From Vesta saturnalis (Eukaryota; Arthropoda; Insecta; Coleoptera; Lampyridae), in contig JARFJB010002143.1 of assembly GCA_036346205.1 (NCBI GenBank), positions 248,001 through 312,000 on the forward strand: a DNA stretch of 64,000 bases, written 5' to 3'. A program made the position numbers and the translations under genes. The stretch's first letter is position 1. Each line of letters begins with the position of its first letter. A model generated the notes under the pieces. It ran no database searches and was not told the DNA's origin. It saw nothing but the letters and a program-made list of their open reading frames with translations. Shown in pieces: positions 1 to 12,100 of this stretch.

Positions 1-189
1 TATATTGACAATGTCCATGTTCACTTTGTATGAATTACGATGGCAATAAATGATGATGATGATTACAATTAAACCAGTTGTTTAAGGTGATAAGCGTCTG
101 ACAAGTATTTTCCCTCGGTTCATGCATACCTTTCCCAGAAGCCAAAGGAGTTTTATGTTCTTTATTATCAAGAAGAGATGTTTTATTAG
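1..189. other. Edge region, AATAAA plus (TGA)n tail-like motif
   Basis: AATAAA at about 45-50 runs directly into a short TGATGATGA repeat (51-63). A polyadenylation signal followed by a short 3' simple repeat is common at the 3' end of non-LTR retroposons, so this may be the end of an element entering from outside the window on the plus strand. No reading frame is recognised from 64 to 189. Confidence 0.3.
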
Positions 190-458
190 TAAGAAAAGAG
201 TTAATTGTGGTTTAGGTGGAGCGACCAGCTTGGAAACAGTGTGGTTTTTGAGATATCATGTTATGGTTATTCAGATGACTATGTAACCTATTTAGCATAG
301 TGTATTCAAACACTTGCGACAAAGTGGAGCAAACTGAGATTGGCATTGATCTGTAATTTTCCCAATCAGAGGTTGTACCTTCTTTATGTATAGGATGAAC
401 ATATAATCTTTAGGAAAAATTCCTTTAGGGAAAGACAAGTTTAGTTAACTTGTTAACA

Positions 459-830
459 ACGGTAAACAGAGGACAGAATATGTGGTGCCGTTGACAAATT
501 ACACATGCCTTATCTACACAAATAGGAATTTTTATTAATGGTTAAATATTTAATGTCAAACTGCTAGAGCGCTGGTAGTCTAGTGATAGCGGCCCGTCTG
601 TCACGCGGTTGGGTGCGAGTTCGAATCCCGGCCCATGCAACTTTTTTTTTAGGTTACTGTAGTTTTCCTTATCTAATGTACTTTTGTTAGGTTACAGTCG
701 TTTTGTTTATCTAATCTAATTAGGTTAAAATTTTGAGAAAGTTACTAAAATTATTATTAGATTATGAGCTACAATGACGTCACACATCGGCACCACATCC
801 TGTGTTCCTCTGTTTACCGCTTCCTACGGT
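459..830. mobile_element. 362-bp foldback/MITE-like insert with 5-bp target duplication
   Basis: Inverted repeats at 460-490 and 788-819 share CGGTAAACAGAGG at the outer side and TGTGGTGCCG at the inner side. ACGGT occurs at 459-463 and 826-830. Collapsing the segment to a single ACGGT joins the flanking N6 frame as IIKPLL, the expected RT sequence, so this is an insertion with a 5-bp target duplication. The interior carries a tRNA-Asp-like sequence and a T-run, and has no protein-coding capacity. The right end has a few more bases outside the inverted repeat than the left. It is non-autonomous and its transposase donor is unknown. Confidence 0.75.
570..640 (+). tRNA. tRNA-Asp(GTC)-like pseudogene or SINE head
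   Basis: The D-arm/box A region is TAGTCTAGTGATAGCGGC. The anticodon loop CTGTCAC gives anticodon GTC at 600-602, flanked by a partly paired stem (CCCGT and GCGGT). The T-arm/box B is GAGTTCGAATCC near 617-628, followed by a run of nine T (642-650). The anticodon arm closely resembles tRNA-Asp. The acceptor stem pairs only partly (GCGCTGG against CCCATGC), so this is a pseudogene or a Pol III-derived SINE head. It lies inside the foldback insert 464-825. Confidence 0.7.
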
Positions 831-1520
831 TTTATAATAAATGGCAGACTCGGTCGCAGAATATGAGTTGGAACATCATCAGGTCCAGATGATTTTTAAT
901 TTTTCAGACTTTTTAAAGTCTCTCGAAGCTCTAACTCGCTGAAGGGAATGCACAGGTTTTATCTAGGTCTTGTATATTAATGTCCGCAACATTACTTAGT
1001 TTTTGTATCCTAAGGAGTTTATGATTTTATGGGGGGCATTACGCAATAGTAAAATTTTGATTAAAACTGTTACTATTTTGGGATCATCTACTACCTTATC
1101 GTGTATATTAAGCGTAATGTTTTTGTGATTTTTTTGAGATATTAAAGTCCATACTGCTTTGTTTTTATTACTGACATATTGCCGATGTTTACGTTTTATT
1201 CGTAACCCATCCCTTAGATGTAGACGGTTTTGAGTTGTATCTAATGTATTTTTCAGGAAAACATATATCGAAGTGGTACAAAAAGATTTCATAAAAGTAA
1301 GAAAAGGCTTCCTCAAAATTATTAAATGAGTTCAGTAGAGGCAAATTTTCCTTCTGTAGTATATTATGAAAACAATTGGTTGTCACATCACAAGAAACAT
1401 CATTATTAAAATTAGAATACACATTATCTATAATTGCGGTACCTCTTATTGGTACACTAATTAAAGGTTTCATGTTATAATTTTGTACGAATCGTTCAGA
1501 TTGTGAAATATAATAAACTA

Positions 1521-2456
1521 TTAAATTGTTTTATAAAAAGGTGCTTTTTGCATCCTTGCAACCCAATCTACAAAATATTTCCTGCGTTAGGTTATTTATT
1601 TTTTTGTAATGTTTTATAAGCTGATGTAAAACATAAACCCTGTACTTTATCCCAATCAATAGGTGCCAGGTCTGGTCTAAATGGAGTATGACCCACTATT
1701 TCAATATATTGGGCATTCAAATACTCAATAATTCGAGCAGCAGTGTGAGACCTAGCGTTGTCAATATGTAAGATGATTGTCCCTCTTGGTTGGTTTTCAC
1801 TAACATTTTGGAGAACATGAACCAAACAAACCGTACTATACCATTCAGTAATAACAGTACGGCGATCTTCTAGTGATACAGTGGAAACTAGTCCAATAAT
1901 TCCAAAAAATGTAGCGACCATTTTTTATTTTGGCTTTTTTCACGAACAACCTTTGTTGGAGCCAACTCATTCTCAAAGACACAAACTACCGATTGTTGCT
2001 TTTTTTCAAGATGATACCATTATACTCAGTTTCATCGCTTGTAATAATGTACACGCAATAAGACAATCCATTGTCACGATCTACTGTAGATCTGCACCAT
2101 CTCATATGGTCGGGAACAAAGCCAATGTGCACCTTCAATTGCATGTGTAAAATGGTGCTAATTGCTTTCACGCCAGTTTCTAGAGTAGCTTGAATACTCT
2201 GTACACCAAGATGACGGTTTGCTTTAATCATGTTCCAAACAAAACCAATATTTTTTCGGTAACGGCTCTTTTTGGCTCACAAACTCAAAAACTGTTATTT
2301 AAGAAGAGTCAATCACATTGTACCACAGTTTTATCGTAGCTAAGGAACACGAGTTGTCACCAAACACTCGATTTTTTCAAAACATTGTTTTCCACTTAAG
2401 CCACATTTGAAATTGTAAGTAATGATAGCTTGATAATGCTCTTTGTTGAATTCCAT
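1521..2456 (-). pseudogene. mariner transposase relic (DD34D type)
   Basis: The start is the ATG at 2454-2456, followed by EFNKEHYQAIITYNFKCGLS, the N-terminal helix-turn-helix of mariner. Further along are HMQLKVHIGFVPDHM and RWCRSTVDRDNG, then the first catalytic block IITSDET, the second LHIDNARSHT, and the third FRPDLAPID. The C-terminal KYFVDWVARMQK reaches a stop at 1521. The length, 936 bp, is close to the usual ~1035 bp for mariner, with several stops, frameshifts and a deletion after the third Asp. The three catalytic Asp blocks can be seen, but the frame is broken. No clear terminal repeats were found. Confidence 0.85.
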
Positions 2457-2680
2457 TATTTCTTCTGCAAAGGATCTCTTTAAACTTATGTATTTTAAAT
2501 ATGTTCAAATATATTTGTCAAATGTCATTAAACTTGTAAATTAGCTGAAAATGTAAAACAAAATTTCTTGAAACATATCATAGTCTGCTAGTTAGGTTCA
2601 CAGGAAAGCTCAAGGACCTTTAGGCTACTCAGAATTCATTAAACTTTCACTTTCACCAGATAAGCAACGAAGCGTTACTG

Positions 2681-2682
<2 letters not shown>
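2457..2682. other. No recognised gene
   Basis: AT-rich flank of the mariner relic up to the (TA)n tract. I see no coding or structural signal. Confidence 0.4.

Positions 2683-2737
<55 letters not shown>
2683..2737. repeat. (TA)n microsatellite
   Basis: Perfect 55-bp TA dinucleotide run. Confidence 0.99.
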
Positions 2738-2743
<6 letters not shown>

Positions 2744-2860
2744 TTTTCTTTGGTTCGTCACACTCGACCGCTGATGATGATAGCTTAGCTATTGAAACGC
2801 GTTCGGTGTTTTTATTTTGTGTGCAACAGAGATAGATACAGTTTATAAATATGAACTATG
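2738..2860 (+). repeat. Penelope-like terminal motif beside (TA)n
   Basis: Directly after the TA run is GCTGATGATGATAGCTTAGC and then ATTGAAACGCGTTCGG. The pattern CTGATGATG, a spacer, then TGAAACG recalls the untranslated ends of Penelope-like elements. A comparable motif follows the GIY-YIG fragment near 17240. No coding sequence is attached, so this is a possible solo terminal fragment. Confidence 0.35.
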
Positions 2861-3284
2861 TTTGTTTTTGTAGGGTATGATGGAAGATATGTACAACAAT
2901 TATATGTCCATGATTTTTCTCTGTTTCTACTCTTTTCTCCCGTTAGGTCTAACCCAATATGGCACTCTTTTTCATATTAAGTGTCTTTTAACTATCAAAA
3001 TTGTCAGAGCTTCACTTATTTGTTGCCAATTTTGTTTAAAATGCTTTCTTATTTTACCTTGCGCGTTCTCTTATGGACCGTTAGCTTAGTAGACTAAAAC
3101 CCAAGATAGGTTTATTAATTGATTATACACCGTTAATCCTTACTTAAAGATTTCTGGCCTTGTTTTTTAATATAGAGCTAATTTTGTATAGTTTGGAGAG
3201 TTTTAATATAACCAGATTTAACACTAATGTATATATCCATTCGTCTTCTTAACTTCTTGGAATGTGAAGTAGTACTGGGCCCAC
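2861..3284. other. No recognised gene
   Basis: Only a short open frame (2877-3089), hydrophobic and without recognised similarity. I treat it as chance. Confidence 0.4.
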
Positions 3285-3425
3285 CATTTAGGATAATTTA
3301 AAATTTAAAAGAATATGTGTATATCTAAATAATAGTTCACTTTTCTATTCAGGAAAGACTTTATTTATTCTTCAACCAATTAAAATTAAAATAAAAATAA
3401 CACACAAAGCTATTAGAATAAACAA
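3285..3425 (+). repeat. Dispersed unit of the ~190-bp repeat
   Basis: The segment with AAAATTTAAAAGAATATGTG, AATAGTTCACTTTTCTATTC, AGGAAAGAC and ACCAATTAAAATTAAAATAA matches the body of the tandem units at 7600-8180 in the same orientation. It is a single detached copy. Confidence 0.7.
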
Positions 3426-3495
3426 AATTCAGTTGTAATACCTTTTCTACCATTCTCAATCCTTCCCTCTTGTCCCACACGTATGTACCACTATC

Positions 3496-6035
3496 TTTTT
3501 TTTTTTATGATTTTGGACCTGAACAGGCTAAATTTGGCCTATCATGCTAAAGCACTCAGGAACACTTAGGAGGATGGATAGAGGGATAATGAATTGCCAA
3601 TACATGCCTATGAACAGCTACCTTAAATTTTCTCATATCATAAGTGGGAGGAAAGCAGGAACTAGAGAGATCATTCCAGAGTTTAGAAGCCGTGTAGAAA
3701 AAGTGGATTGCGCCCGTTTGGTACGACAAGTGGAGATTTGTACTGCATACTGATTGATGTGAATGAGCGAACCGAGTGTTTCTCCCAAAGATAGTCTGAG
3801 ATGGTATCAAAGAATATAATTCAGCAACACAATAGCCGTTGTAATAACGATAATACAAAGAAAGAATTGAAACCATCCTTCTATGCTCAAGGGACTGTAT
3901 GTGAGAAGTTAACGACGGGTCATTTATAAGCCTAATCGCTCTCTTTTGAATACGATCAACGATATCGAGGGCGTATTGGGGAGCACTAACCCAGAGGTGA
4001 GAATTATATTCCAGATGAGGCCGAATTTGGGCCTTATACAACAGAAGGACTTGTTGAGAGGTAAAGTACTGCTTAGATCTGTACAAAAGCCTATTTTACG
4101 AGCAGCTGTTTTGGTAGCTGACAGAAGATGGTCAACCCATGAGAGATTTGAAGATACAGTCATATACCCAACAGAGTAATAGAGTCTGAAAGAGCCATTC
4201 ATACTTACAACAGGAAATGATCGATCTTTTTTGGCGGACACAAGGCAACACTGAGTTTTGTTAGCATTAAATTTATCTAGATTATTGCTTCCCCATTCGA
4301 GAATACGTTGAATGTCTTAGTTGATTGAATTTGCCATTTCAGCTTTAATTTCTTGATTTGACATGGAAGGTGGATTATCACTATGAGTCGACTGAGATGA
4401 ACTACAGTGAAGAGTGCTATCGTCAGCAAAGCAATGGATGGGGTTAGTTGTTGAAGAAATAAAGTCATTTATGTACAGCAGAAAAGTGTAGGCGCTATAA
4501 CGGATCCCTGGTGGTACGCCCGCGTTAATGCTAACTTCTTTGGCAAAAAAGCCATCAACTACGACACGTATTCGTCTTTTATCAAGGAAACTAGAAACCC
4601 AGTTGATGAGCGTATCATTTAACCCAAACGAGGTGAGTTTGGCAAGTAAACACTTATGCCAAACTTGGTCAAATGCCTTTGAGATATCTAAAGCGACTAC
4701 AACTGTTTCACCGGACTGCTCTACTGTATTGTTCCAAACTTGGGTCACATATGAAAGAATATCACCTGTTGAACGACTTTGCCTAAACCCATATTGGTGG
4801 TCACTAAGGAGTTTGTTAGTTTCAAGGAACGTGAGCAGTTGCTGATTGATGGCTTTTTCCATGATTTTAGACAAAATGGAAGTGATGGCAATTGGTCGGT
4901 AGTTTGAGGGATCGGTCTTATCGCCTTTTTTGGGAATAGGTTGAACATTTGCTCACTTCCATGATGAAGGAAATTCCCAGAAGATATAGAGATCGTATAG
5001 AGCTTAGATAGGACTGGTACTAGTTCGAGGGAACATTTCTTTAAGACAATAGCTGGGATACCGTCTGGGCCAGTCGCCTTATTGAGATCAAGCCTACTGA
5101 TGATCGATTCCAAGAGCTTGTACCGAAAATGAATTGGTTCCACAGCGTATGAGGAAGAGTTGACTAGGGGTACATCTTTTCCAGAATCATTGAGACACGA
5201 GTTTAATGCAAACAAATACACGAAAACATTGGCTTTGTCTACAGAATAGATGTCAGGGGGGGGGAAATGAAGATGTTCCAAAGTTTTTACTAATGGCTTT
5301 AGCTAAAGATCAAAATACACGACTGCCTAAAGGAGATGTAGCTAGTTCATTGCATTTTCGTTGTTCAAACAACTATTTAGTTTTAGTGATGTCACTTTTG
5401 CAGATATTTCTAGCACCAACGTATTCTACATGACTGTCGACCGATTTATTAGATTTCCATTTAATGTAATATTTATTTTTTAAAGATATTGCATCAGCAC
5501 AAGCCTTATTGAACCAGGGTTGGGAACGTGAATGACCTATACGGTACTGTTTTTGGAAATGTATAACTCCATTCCCATGAGGATGACTTCAGATATTGAA
5601 AGACGAATGTCCGAAGAAGAGGGCGACTTAAAACAATATTCACGCCATGGAAAGGTTGCAAAGAAATCCCGTAAATCACTCCATCGAGCTGACTTAAAAC
5701 ACCACAAGGTTCTATCGGTTTTGCAAACAACAGTGGAATTAGGTACAGTAGAAATGATTTCTATTATACAATGGTCGGAAAGACCTAAAGGCGAAAAGAA
5801 CGTAAGTTTTATAAACAAGAGGGTTTGATGTAAGAAAGAGATCTAGAAGATGTGAGTATGGTTAGAGTTATCAGGGATTCTTGTAGGTTCAGAAATCATT
5901 TGTGTGAGATCACATGAAATAGCAAATGTTTCTAAACTATGACCAGCACGATTTGTACTAGATGAAAACTGAAGTCAATTAGAGTTATGAACATTGAAAT
6001 CGCCTACAATTGAGATATCGCAACATGGAAACTAT
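3496..6035 (-). pseudogene. Non-LTR retrotransposon family N1, copy 1 (5'-truncated)
   Basis: Minus-strand jockey/CR1-group element, read from 6035 down. The endonuclease C-terminal half has ISIVGDFNVHNSN and SPLGLSDHCIIEI (about 6020-5760), followed by the linker (5537-5740). The RT has LDLNKATGPDGIPAIVLKKC, YGFRQSRSTGDI, VVALDISKAFDQVWHKCL (motif A) and HCFADDSTLHCS (motif C), 5281-4317. The post-RT domain has YKAQIRPHLEYNSHLWVSAP, 4241-3556. The T-run 3496-3506 on the plus strand is the poly(A) tail. The 5' end is cut inside the endonuclease and there are several frameshifts. Three more N1 pieces lie at 8420, 13395 and 51232. The longest open piece is the RT core, which still carries FADD. 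Confidence 0.9.
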
Positions 6036-7249
6036 TAAGATTTTTGGTATTCTACTTTTAACCTTCTAACCTGCTCTTCCTTTTCGAGTAATTTGGTCTA
6101 TTTGTCTTTCTTGCACTCTGTGACCAGTATTTTTCTAAATTATCTTAAACCCAGTATAATTAATCAGGGTTTCCTGATTTCTAAACATGTGTATAAGTTT
6201 TATTACCATCCTTTACACAGGCAAGTCGTGTTCATTTTTTGATAGTGTTTAAACATCTGATTCAATAATTTAATTTACATGAAAACTGAATTGTTATTTT
6301 TTAATTGAAATATTTAAACAGAGTTCTAGAACTTGATTTAGTCTTTTCTGTTATCATTCATTCCGTTTATCTAAATTTCTGACTTAGATAAATTGCATTA
6401 AATTTGTATTTTTCCACTAAGGTTTCAGTCGATTCATAATTGTGAATAAAACAATTAATATTTCTGGTGCAGTTTTCTAATGTGGTCTATTTACGAGTCT
6501 TTTCTTTAAATTTTGTGTAACGAATGTAACTTTATTTGCATCTCTTTGAAATAATCATCTCTATTATTTTTTATTCCAACTATTTGAGGCAATTTTAGTT
6601 GATACTTTTGATAACTGTAGATTAAGGTGTTTTACTTAGATTTTTTACTGATAGATTCCACAAAGCTCAATTACCAAATCCTTTTACGTAATTTTTTTCT
6701 TTCTAACGATTTTGCAAATTAAGGTTTGGCTTGAGTCGTATAATTTTCCGTTACAGATTAGTCTTTTCATTTCTTTAGGAACGTTTTTTTTTACTGACTG
6801 AAGAATAAACAACGTTTTACCGGTTAATAAACTAGCGGTAATTTGTTTTAATTAATAATTTAATTTTATCTTCCTCCGGTTGTATCGGGTTGGTGGTTAA
6901 TTGGATTTAATTAATTTTTACCAAATTGATTTTGTTTAGATTAGAATTATTGGCACGTTATTGGCATTTTCTAACAGCTGCTTTATTAATTTATAGCCTG
7001 TTTAGACAAATAAGATTTCTGTTATTGTATTTTAATTTTTTATTACGCCCGAATTTAATCTAAGTTCTCCCGTTTGCAATTTTTTTATATTTATTTTGGT
7101 TTCATTAGGTATCTTTAATCATTGAATTATTATTTTTGCAACCGTGATAACTCGATTTTTATCAGCGTTTTAGTTGCGATTATTGTATTGACGGCCCATT
7201 TATTTTATTATTCTTGGCTGCTTGTCAAGAATTTTGTTTAATTTACATT
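6036..7249. other. AT-rich region without recognised gene
   Basis: Strongly A+T-rich sequence with no open frame of note and no matching motif. It may be part of a long terminal repeat leading to the PBS-like site at 7536, but no second LTR is present to test that. Confidence 0.35.
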
Positions 7250-7552
7250 ACATTATTTATTTTGTCTAATTTAAAACTTATAAAACTTATTTTTTATTAA
7301 TACCCGGCTAATAAAACATTTGCTTCTGATTCCTACGTCAGGAAATATTTTTGTGAATTCGTACTACTGGGACCACAGACTCAACAAGGACGGAAGTCCC
7401 AGTTAACGCCACCGCTATAAATCCTCGAAGACCCTGGTAAACCCATGTCTTGAAGGTCTTGAAGCTACTAGAACCGCCTGTACTACATTTTCCCGCGAAA
7501 AGAATTTAGGTCTCTAGGGTTCTGCCCAACTAGATTGGCGCCCGAGAAATCC
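7250..7552 (+). mobile_element. Possible LTR-retrotransposon remnant with tRNA-Lys-type primer site
   Basis: TGGCGCCCGAGAAATCC at 7536-7552 begins with the TGGCGCCCGA typical of primer binding sites complementary to tRNA-Lys. An AATAAAA signal lies upstream near 7310, as expected within an LTR. Only about 90 bp follow before tandem repeats start, so gag and pol are absent. The match is short and the assignment tentative. Confidence 0.35.
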
Positions 7553-7599
7553 GATTTTACCGTGATCGTCGCTCCCCAGTTTACCGCTCCGCCCATATT

Positions 7600-8180
7600 A
7601 AATAGTTCTTTTAAGGACGCCGGACGTAAAAGGGTTTAAAATCACTGCAGCAGTTATCGCCCTCCATTTGAGATACACTAAAATTTAAAAAAATGTGTCC
7701 ATCTAATTAATAATCCACTTTTCTATGTAGGAGAGACATTTATTCTCCAACCAATTAAATATAAAAATAACAACCAAAGCTCTTAGAATACAATTTTTTT
7801 TAAATTCTAGCAGTTAAATTCTAACTAGGGCTATAAAATTATAGCAGCCCTCCATTCGGGGTAGACGAAAGTCTGTCCATTTAAATAATAATCCACTTTT
7901 TATTCATGAAAAACAATTATTCTCCAACCAATTAAAACAAACATACAAAAATTAAACGTGAAAGCGTTGCGACATGTTTTTAAATTTTCGAACAGTAAAA
8001 TTATAACTAGGGCTATAAAATTACTGCAGCCGTTGCGGCCTCCATTTTAATATACGAAAATTAAAAATAAAAATGTGTACATCTGAATAATAATCCACTT
8101 TTCTATGCAGGAAAGACATTATTTATTCTCTAACTAATTAAATATAAAATAACAAAGCTCTTACAATAAAAAATTCACGT
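7600..8180 (+). repeat. Tandem array, three ~190-bp units
   Basis: Each unit has GCAGC followed by CCTCCATT (near 7647, 7844 and 8026), then a variant of AATAATCCACTTTTCTATG, CATTTATTCTCCAACCAATT and AACAAAGCTCTTA. Spacing is about 197 and 182 bp. Units diverge by substitutions and small indels. A fourth copy lies 4.4 kb upstream (3285-3425). Confidence 0.8.
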
Positions 8181-8290
8181 GACATGGTTCAGCGGTTAAG
8201 GTATCAGCCTAGGTAAGTGAAAGCTACCAAGTTTCGAATCAGAGTAGTTAAGTGCTTGAGAAAAAGACTAGCAAATAAATTGAATTTAAG
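8181..8290 (+). repeat. tRNA-derived SINE head
   Basis: The box A-like TGGTTCAGCGGTTAAGGT (8185-8202) and box B-like GTTTCGAATCA (8231-8241) are 46 bp apart, as in a tRNA gene or tRNA-derived SINE. Stem pairing is poor, so this is a SINE head rather than a functional tRNA. It abuts the end of the 190-bp array. Confidence 0.6.
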
Positions 8291-8419
8291 CGCGAAATCA
8301 GTCTTTCTGAGAACTAAACCTGATGACAAAAACGATCAAGTCAACTTTGAGACAAAACACTTATTATACATTAATTATTCTCCTACCAAATGAAAATAAA
8401 CACACAAAAAATGATAGTT

Positions 8420-8890
8420 AATGTGATCTTACGCAACCATACTCCACATCTTCTAGATCTCTTTCTTACATCAAACCCACTTGTTTATAAAACTTCAGTT
8501 CTTTCACCACGAGGTCTATTTAACCATTGTCTAATAGCAACCATCTACTGTCCATAATTGCACTGTTGTTCGTAACATTCCCGAAAAAGGAAATCGAATA
8601 GGTGATTCTCGTTCCCAACCCTGGTTCAGTAAGGCTTGGACTGATGCAATATATTTAAAAAATAAATTTTATACTAAATGAAAATCTAATAAAACGATCG
8701 AAAGTCATGCAGAAGAAGTTGATGCTAGAAATAACTGCAAAAGTATTATCAGTAAAGCTAAAAAATGTAATGAACTAGCCTCTGGGCAGTGTAAATTTTG
8801 GTCTTTAGCTAAAACCATCACTAAACACTTTGGTACATATTCATTTCCCCTCATGACATCCTTTGACTACGGCGTACTCTATACCAGGCG
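8420..8890 (+). pseudogene. Non-LTR family N1, copy 2 (endonuclease end and linker)
   Basis: Plus-strand fragment matching copy 1: an HTPHLLDLFLTSNPLVYKTS-like endonuclease end, then after an internal deletion SQPWFSKAWTDAIYLKNKFY, KSIISKAKKCNELASGQ and KFWSLAKTITKHF. These are the end of the endonuclease and the start of the RT linker. Stops are present and no RT motif remains. Confidence 0.8.
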
Positions 8891-9174
8891 GGAATATAAG
8901 AGTGGGTGATGTAGGTAGGTTTAGAAATTTAATGAAATGCATGCAGTAGCATATAGAAACCGTACAGTTTTAGGTTTGACTAACAAATTCTAACAATATC
9001 TGTCGCAATATGATTCGCACATGCCAGTACCAGATTCTCGAAACACCTGTCACAGTACTACTTTATTTAATGTTAGAAAATATTGAATTGTATAATTATA
9101 AACAATTACGTAACCACTATAAATCAATTGTGAGCGTCAAAAAAGTTTAATATCATAGCGATAATTTAAAGAGT

Positions 9175-12100
9175 TGCAACGTTGATTGAAGGAGTTGGGA
9201 AGATACGCAGCCTTACGACAAAATGTACCGCATAAAGGGTCGACATATAGAGGGTGGACAACCCGTATGGATCGAAACTCGTTATTCACTTTGCGACCGT
9301 CTTGCAGTGCGTTCGGCGACTCCTAATTGCCGTACTTAGTGGAAATTCATAAAGACTCCGATTTCGTTACAATGTCCACAGCAAATCACACTTGCGTTTA
9401 CGTGAATTGTTCAAACTCGTTAAAAATCGACGCGTTTAACATTCTATAAATTTCCTATCAAAAACACAATTAGATGTGCGGAATGGAAAGAAAATTGTGG
9501 TAATATTGTTATAGCACTAATGGACAATAATGACTTAAGTCATAAATTATTATGTGAAAAACATTTTATAAGTGAAGATATATTGCAAAATTCTGTCAGA
9601 AAAATTCTAAAGAAGAGTGCAGTTCGAACAAATACTCAGCAAATGGTATAATTGGTAGGTAATTAAATTGCTTATTATTATTTATAAATTTATATAGGTA
9701 ATACCAACTCATTTGTTATTACTCCAGTTCTTTATAAAAGACAGGTGGTTACGAACAATATCGAAATCGATTTTTTACGACAAATTACAATTGCGTAGAA
9801 TAAATTAAAGCAAACAATTGTTTGAATAGAATTTTACTTTATAAACATGAATGAGAAAATTATATTTTTTCGCAGAAACTCCACGCGAAGATATCCCTTT
9901 TCATCTGTTCCAAATACTAGTAGTGTTAATCTGATTATTACGTATCCTGTTAAGAGAAAACTCTTCTCGGAGAATTCAGATCAATCGAAGAAAATTAACT
10001 GCGCAACTAATGAATTGTGGGAAGATAGCAATTCATCAGCATCTGATATTAGCTCCACAATTTTAAATATGCAATCACCAAAAGCATAAAAAATATTGAC
10101 ACCCAATTGTGCAAAACGTGAATCGCGACTTAAACTTCTTAACAATAAATTAAAGCTACAGCTATTCAAAAGAATAGGCTAACATTGAAACTAAAGAAAT
10201 TTACATCCACAAAAATTGTCAACAGCTTACTTCAAGATAAGAGTAAATCGGTACGAAACCTAACTACAATGCAATTATTTCATAAAAAAGAACATCTTGG
10301 TCTTACCATGAAAAACAACTAGCGTTAGCTCTTTATTATAAGTCTCTGGCATCTTACAAGTTTATGCGGAATAAGTTAGGTTTTGTTTTGCCCTCTTTGC
10401 GAACAGTGCAGTCATGGTTAAAGATTTCAAATTTGGTAACAGGTGTAAGGACTAATATGACTAAAATGCTTCAAATAAAAGTGAAGACAATGAGTGACAA
10501 CGAAAAATGGTTTTTGGTCATTTGGGAAGAAATAGCAAAATAGCTAATTCTGCTATGGTATTTTACTTATACAATTGGAAAATACCTTTTGTTACTATAT
10601 ATCGTCAGGGCCAGTTGACAGCAGTTCTTTGAAAGACATAATCAGTACAGTTCTTCATGAAATACTTAATATTTCTTTAAAACCAATGATTATTGAAACG
10701 CTTAAGAAACAATTTGATGAACAGAAACTTACATTTCCTAATTGATAAGAATTCAGTATCATGGAATGATATCGTTGAAACATACAAAACAGATAAAAAA
10801 GCAAAACTTCTCGCTCTTTCACAAAAATCACACCAATTCATTGTAATCCGAACACATTCCAGAAAATGCGTATCAAACTTGCTGCCCAGATATTCAGCCA
10901 TTCCGTGCCGTCATCGATAAAAACGGCTTCAAAATTGAAGGAATTGAAGACAAAGTCAGCAATACACACTGCCAATTTTGTTGAGACAATTAACAATATT
11001 TTTGACTCACAGCAGAATCTTGCAGGATCCTAATCCTCATAGAAGACCATTATCCATCTTCGCAGATAAATCTTTAAGGACCCTCCAAAATGGATTAGGA
11101 TATTTTAAAAGCATTGAGGTGTACTGTAACGGAAAAAGCGCAATAATATTTATTGCATTGACGGTTTTATTTGGACTATTCAATCAATATTATTGTTATG
11201 GGACGATTTAAAGAAACAGGAGGTAAAATATGTATTAACAGGATCTATCAATCAAGACACACTGAAAATTTTAATTCTGTAATACGAAAACCGTGGTGGA
11301 TACAATCCAATGCCTTCTGTTCGATAATTTCGAATATCCATGCAGCACAACATGTTTATCAAACTTCAAGCGGTGTAGATTCAAAAATTGCCAAGACGAT
11401 GAAGCTGAATTATTGGAGATTGAAAAGGAGACAGATTTTCAACTGGAATATAAACCTTCAGAAGAACAAGCAGAAGATGAAGTTTGTGGCGATGTAGTCA
11501 ATAAGTTGGAAGTGAACGCCAAAATGGCAATTACAAAACCAGTAGGCGCTTCTAATAATTGCACAAATTTAGAATCATGCAGTATAGTATATCTTGCTGG
11601 TTATGTAGTATTTAAATTATTAAAAAATACGATTGCATTGAATGCAAAAGCAAATTATTAAAAATGAGTATGAACTATATTCCGCAAATGAATTTTATTT
11701 ATTATGTAAGGATTATGGTGTAGATCAAATTTTGTATTTAAAGAGACCAACGGACGTTTTTGTTGAGTTTGTATCGAAATTATTAATATCATTTAAAATA
11801 TCTTTTCCCGTAATAAATGTTCATTTGTTTATAAAAATATTCTTAAAGATTTATTGTTAGAAAATAATTTACATCTTAGTCATTTTTGTAACAAACATAT
11901 TAAAGACATTTACAACTTGTTAATTATGCTTAAAATTTATAGAAATATAAAGGATGAATCGGAACATATTCAATATCTCTCACTATATAGTAATAAAATA
12001 AAAAAGGAGCATCGAAAAATCAAAATTCTTAAAGCTTAGCGTTGGTTGTAAATGTGTTAATGTTAAGAAACTAAGGAACACACACATGTATAACATTTAG

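Larger units (their letters stand above)
190..1473 (-). pseudogene. Non-LTR retrotransposon N6, endonuclease end and RT fragment, interrupted
   Basis: Minus-strand relic of a jockey-type element. Reading from 1473 downwards, the first part resembles the end of an APE endonuclease (AIIDNVYSNFN) and the endonuclease-RT linker. Next comes the RT N-terminal motif KSSGPDDVPTHIL near 890-850, with one stop. After a 362-bp insert (464-825) the frame resumes with LSFPKGIFPKDY and then, after frameshifts, ENYRSMPISVCSTLSQVFEY and FQAGRST near 230. The catalytic FADD region is absent, and stops and frameshifts are frequent, so the copy is dead. The motif order is typical of jockey/CR1-group RTs; the clade is inferred only. 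Confidence 0.75.

Noticed and set aside
5532..5828. 98-residue plus-strand frame
   Set aside because: Antisense of the N1 endonuclease end and linker, which match the family on the minus strand.
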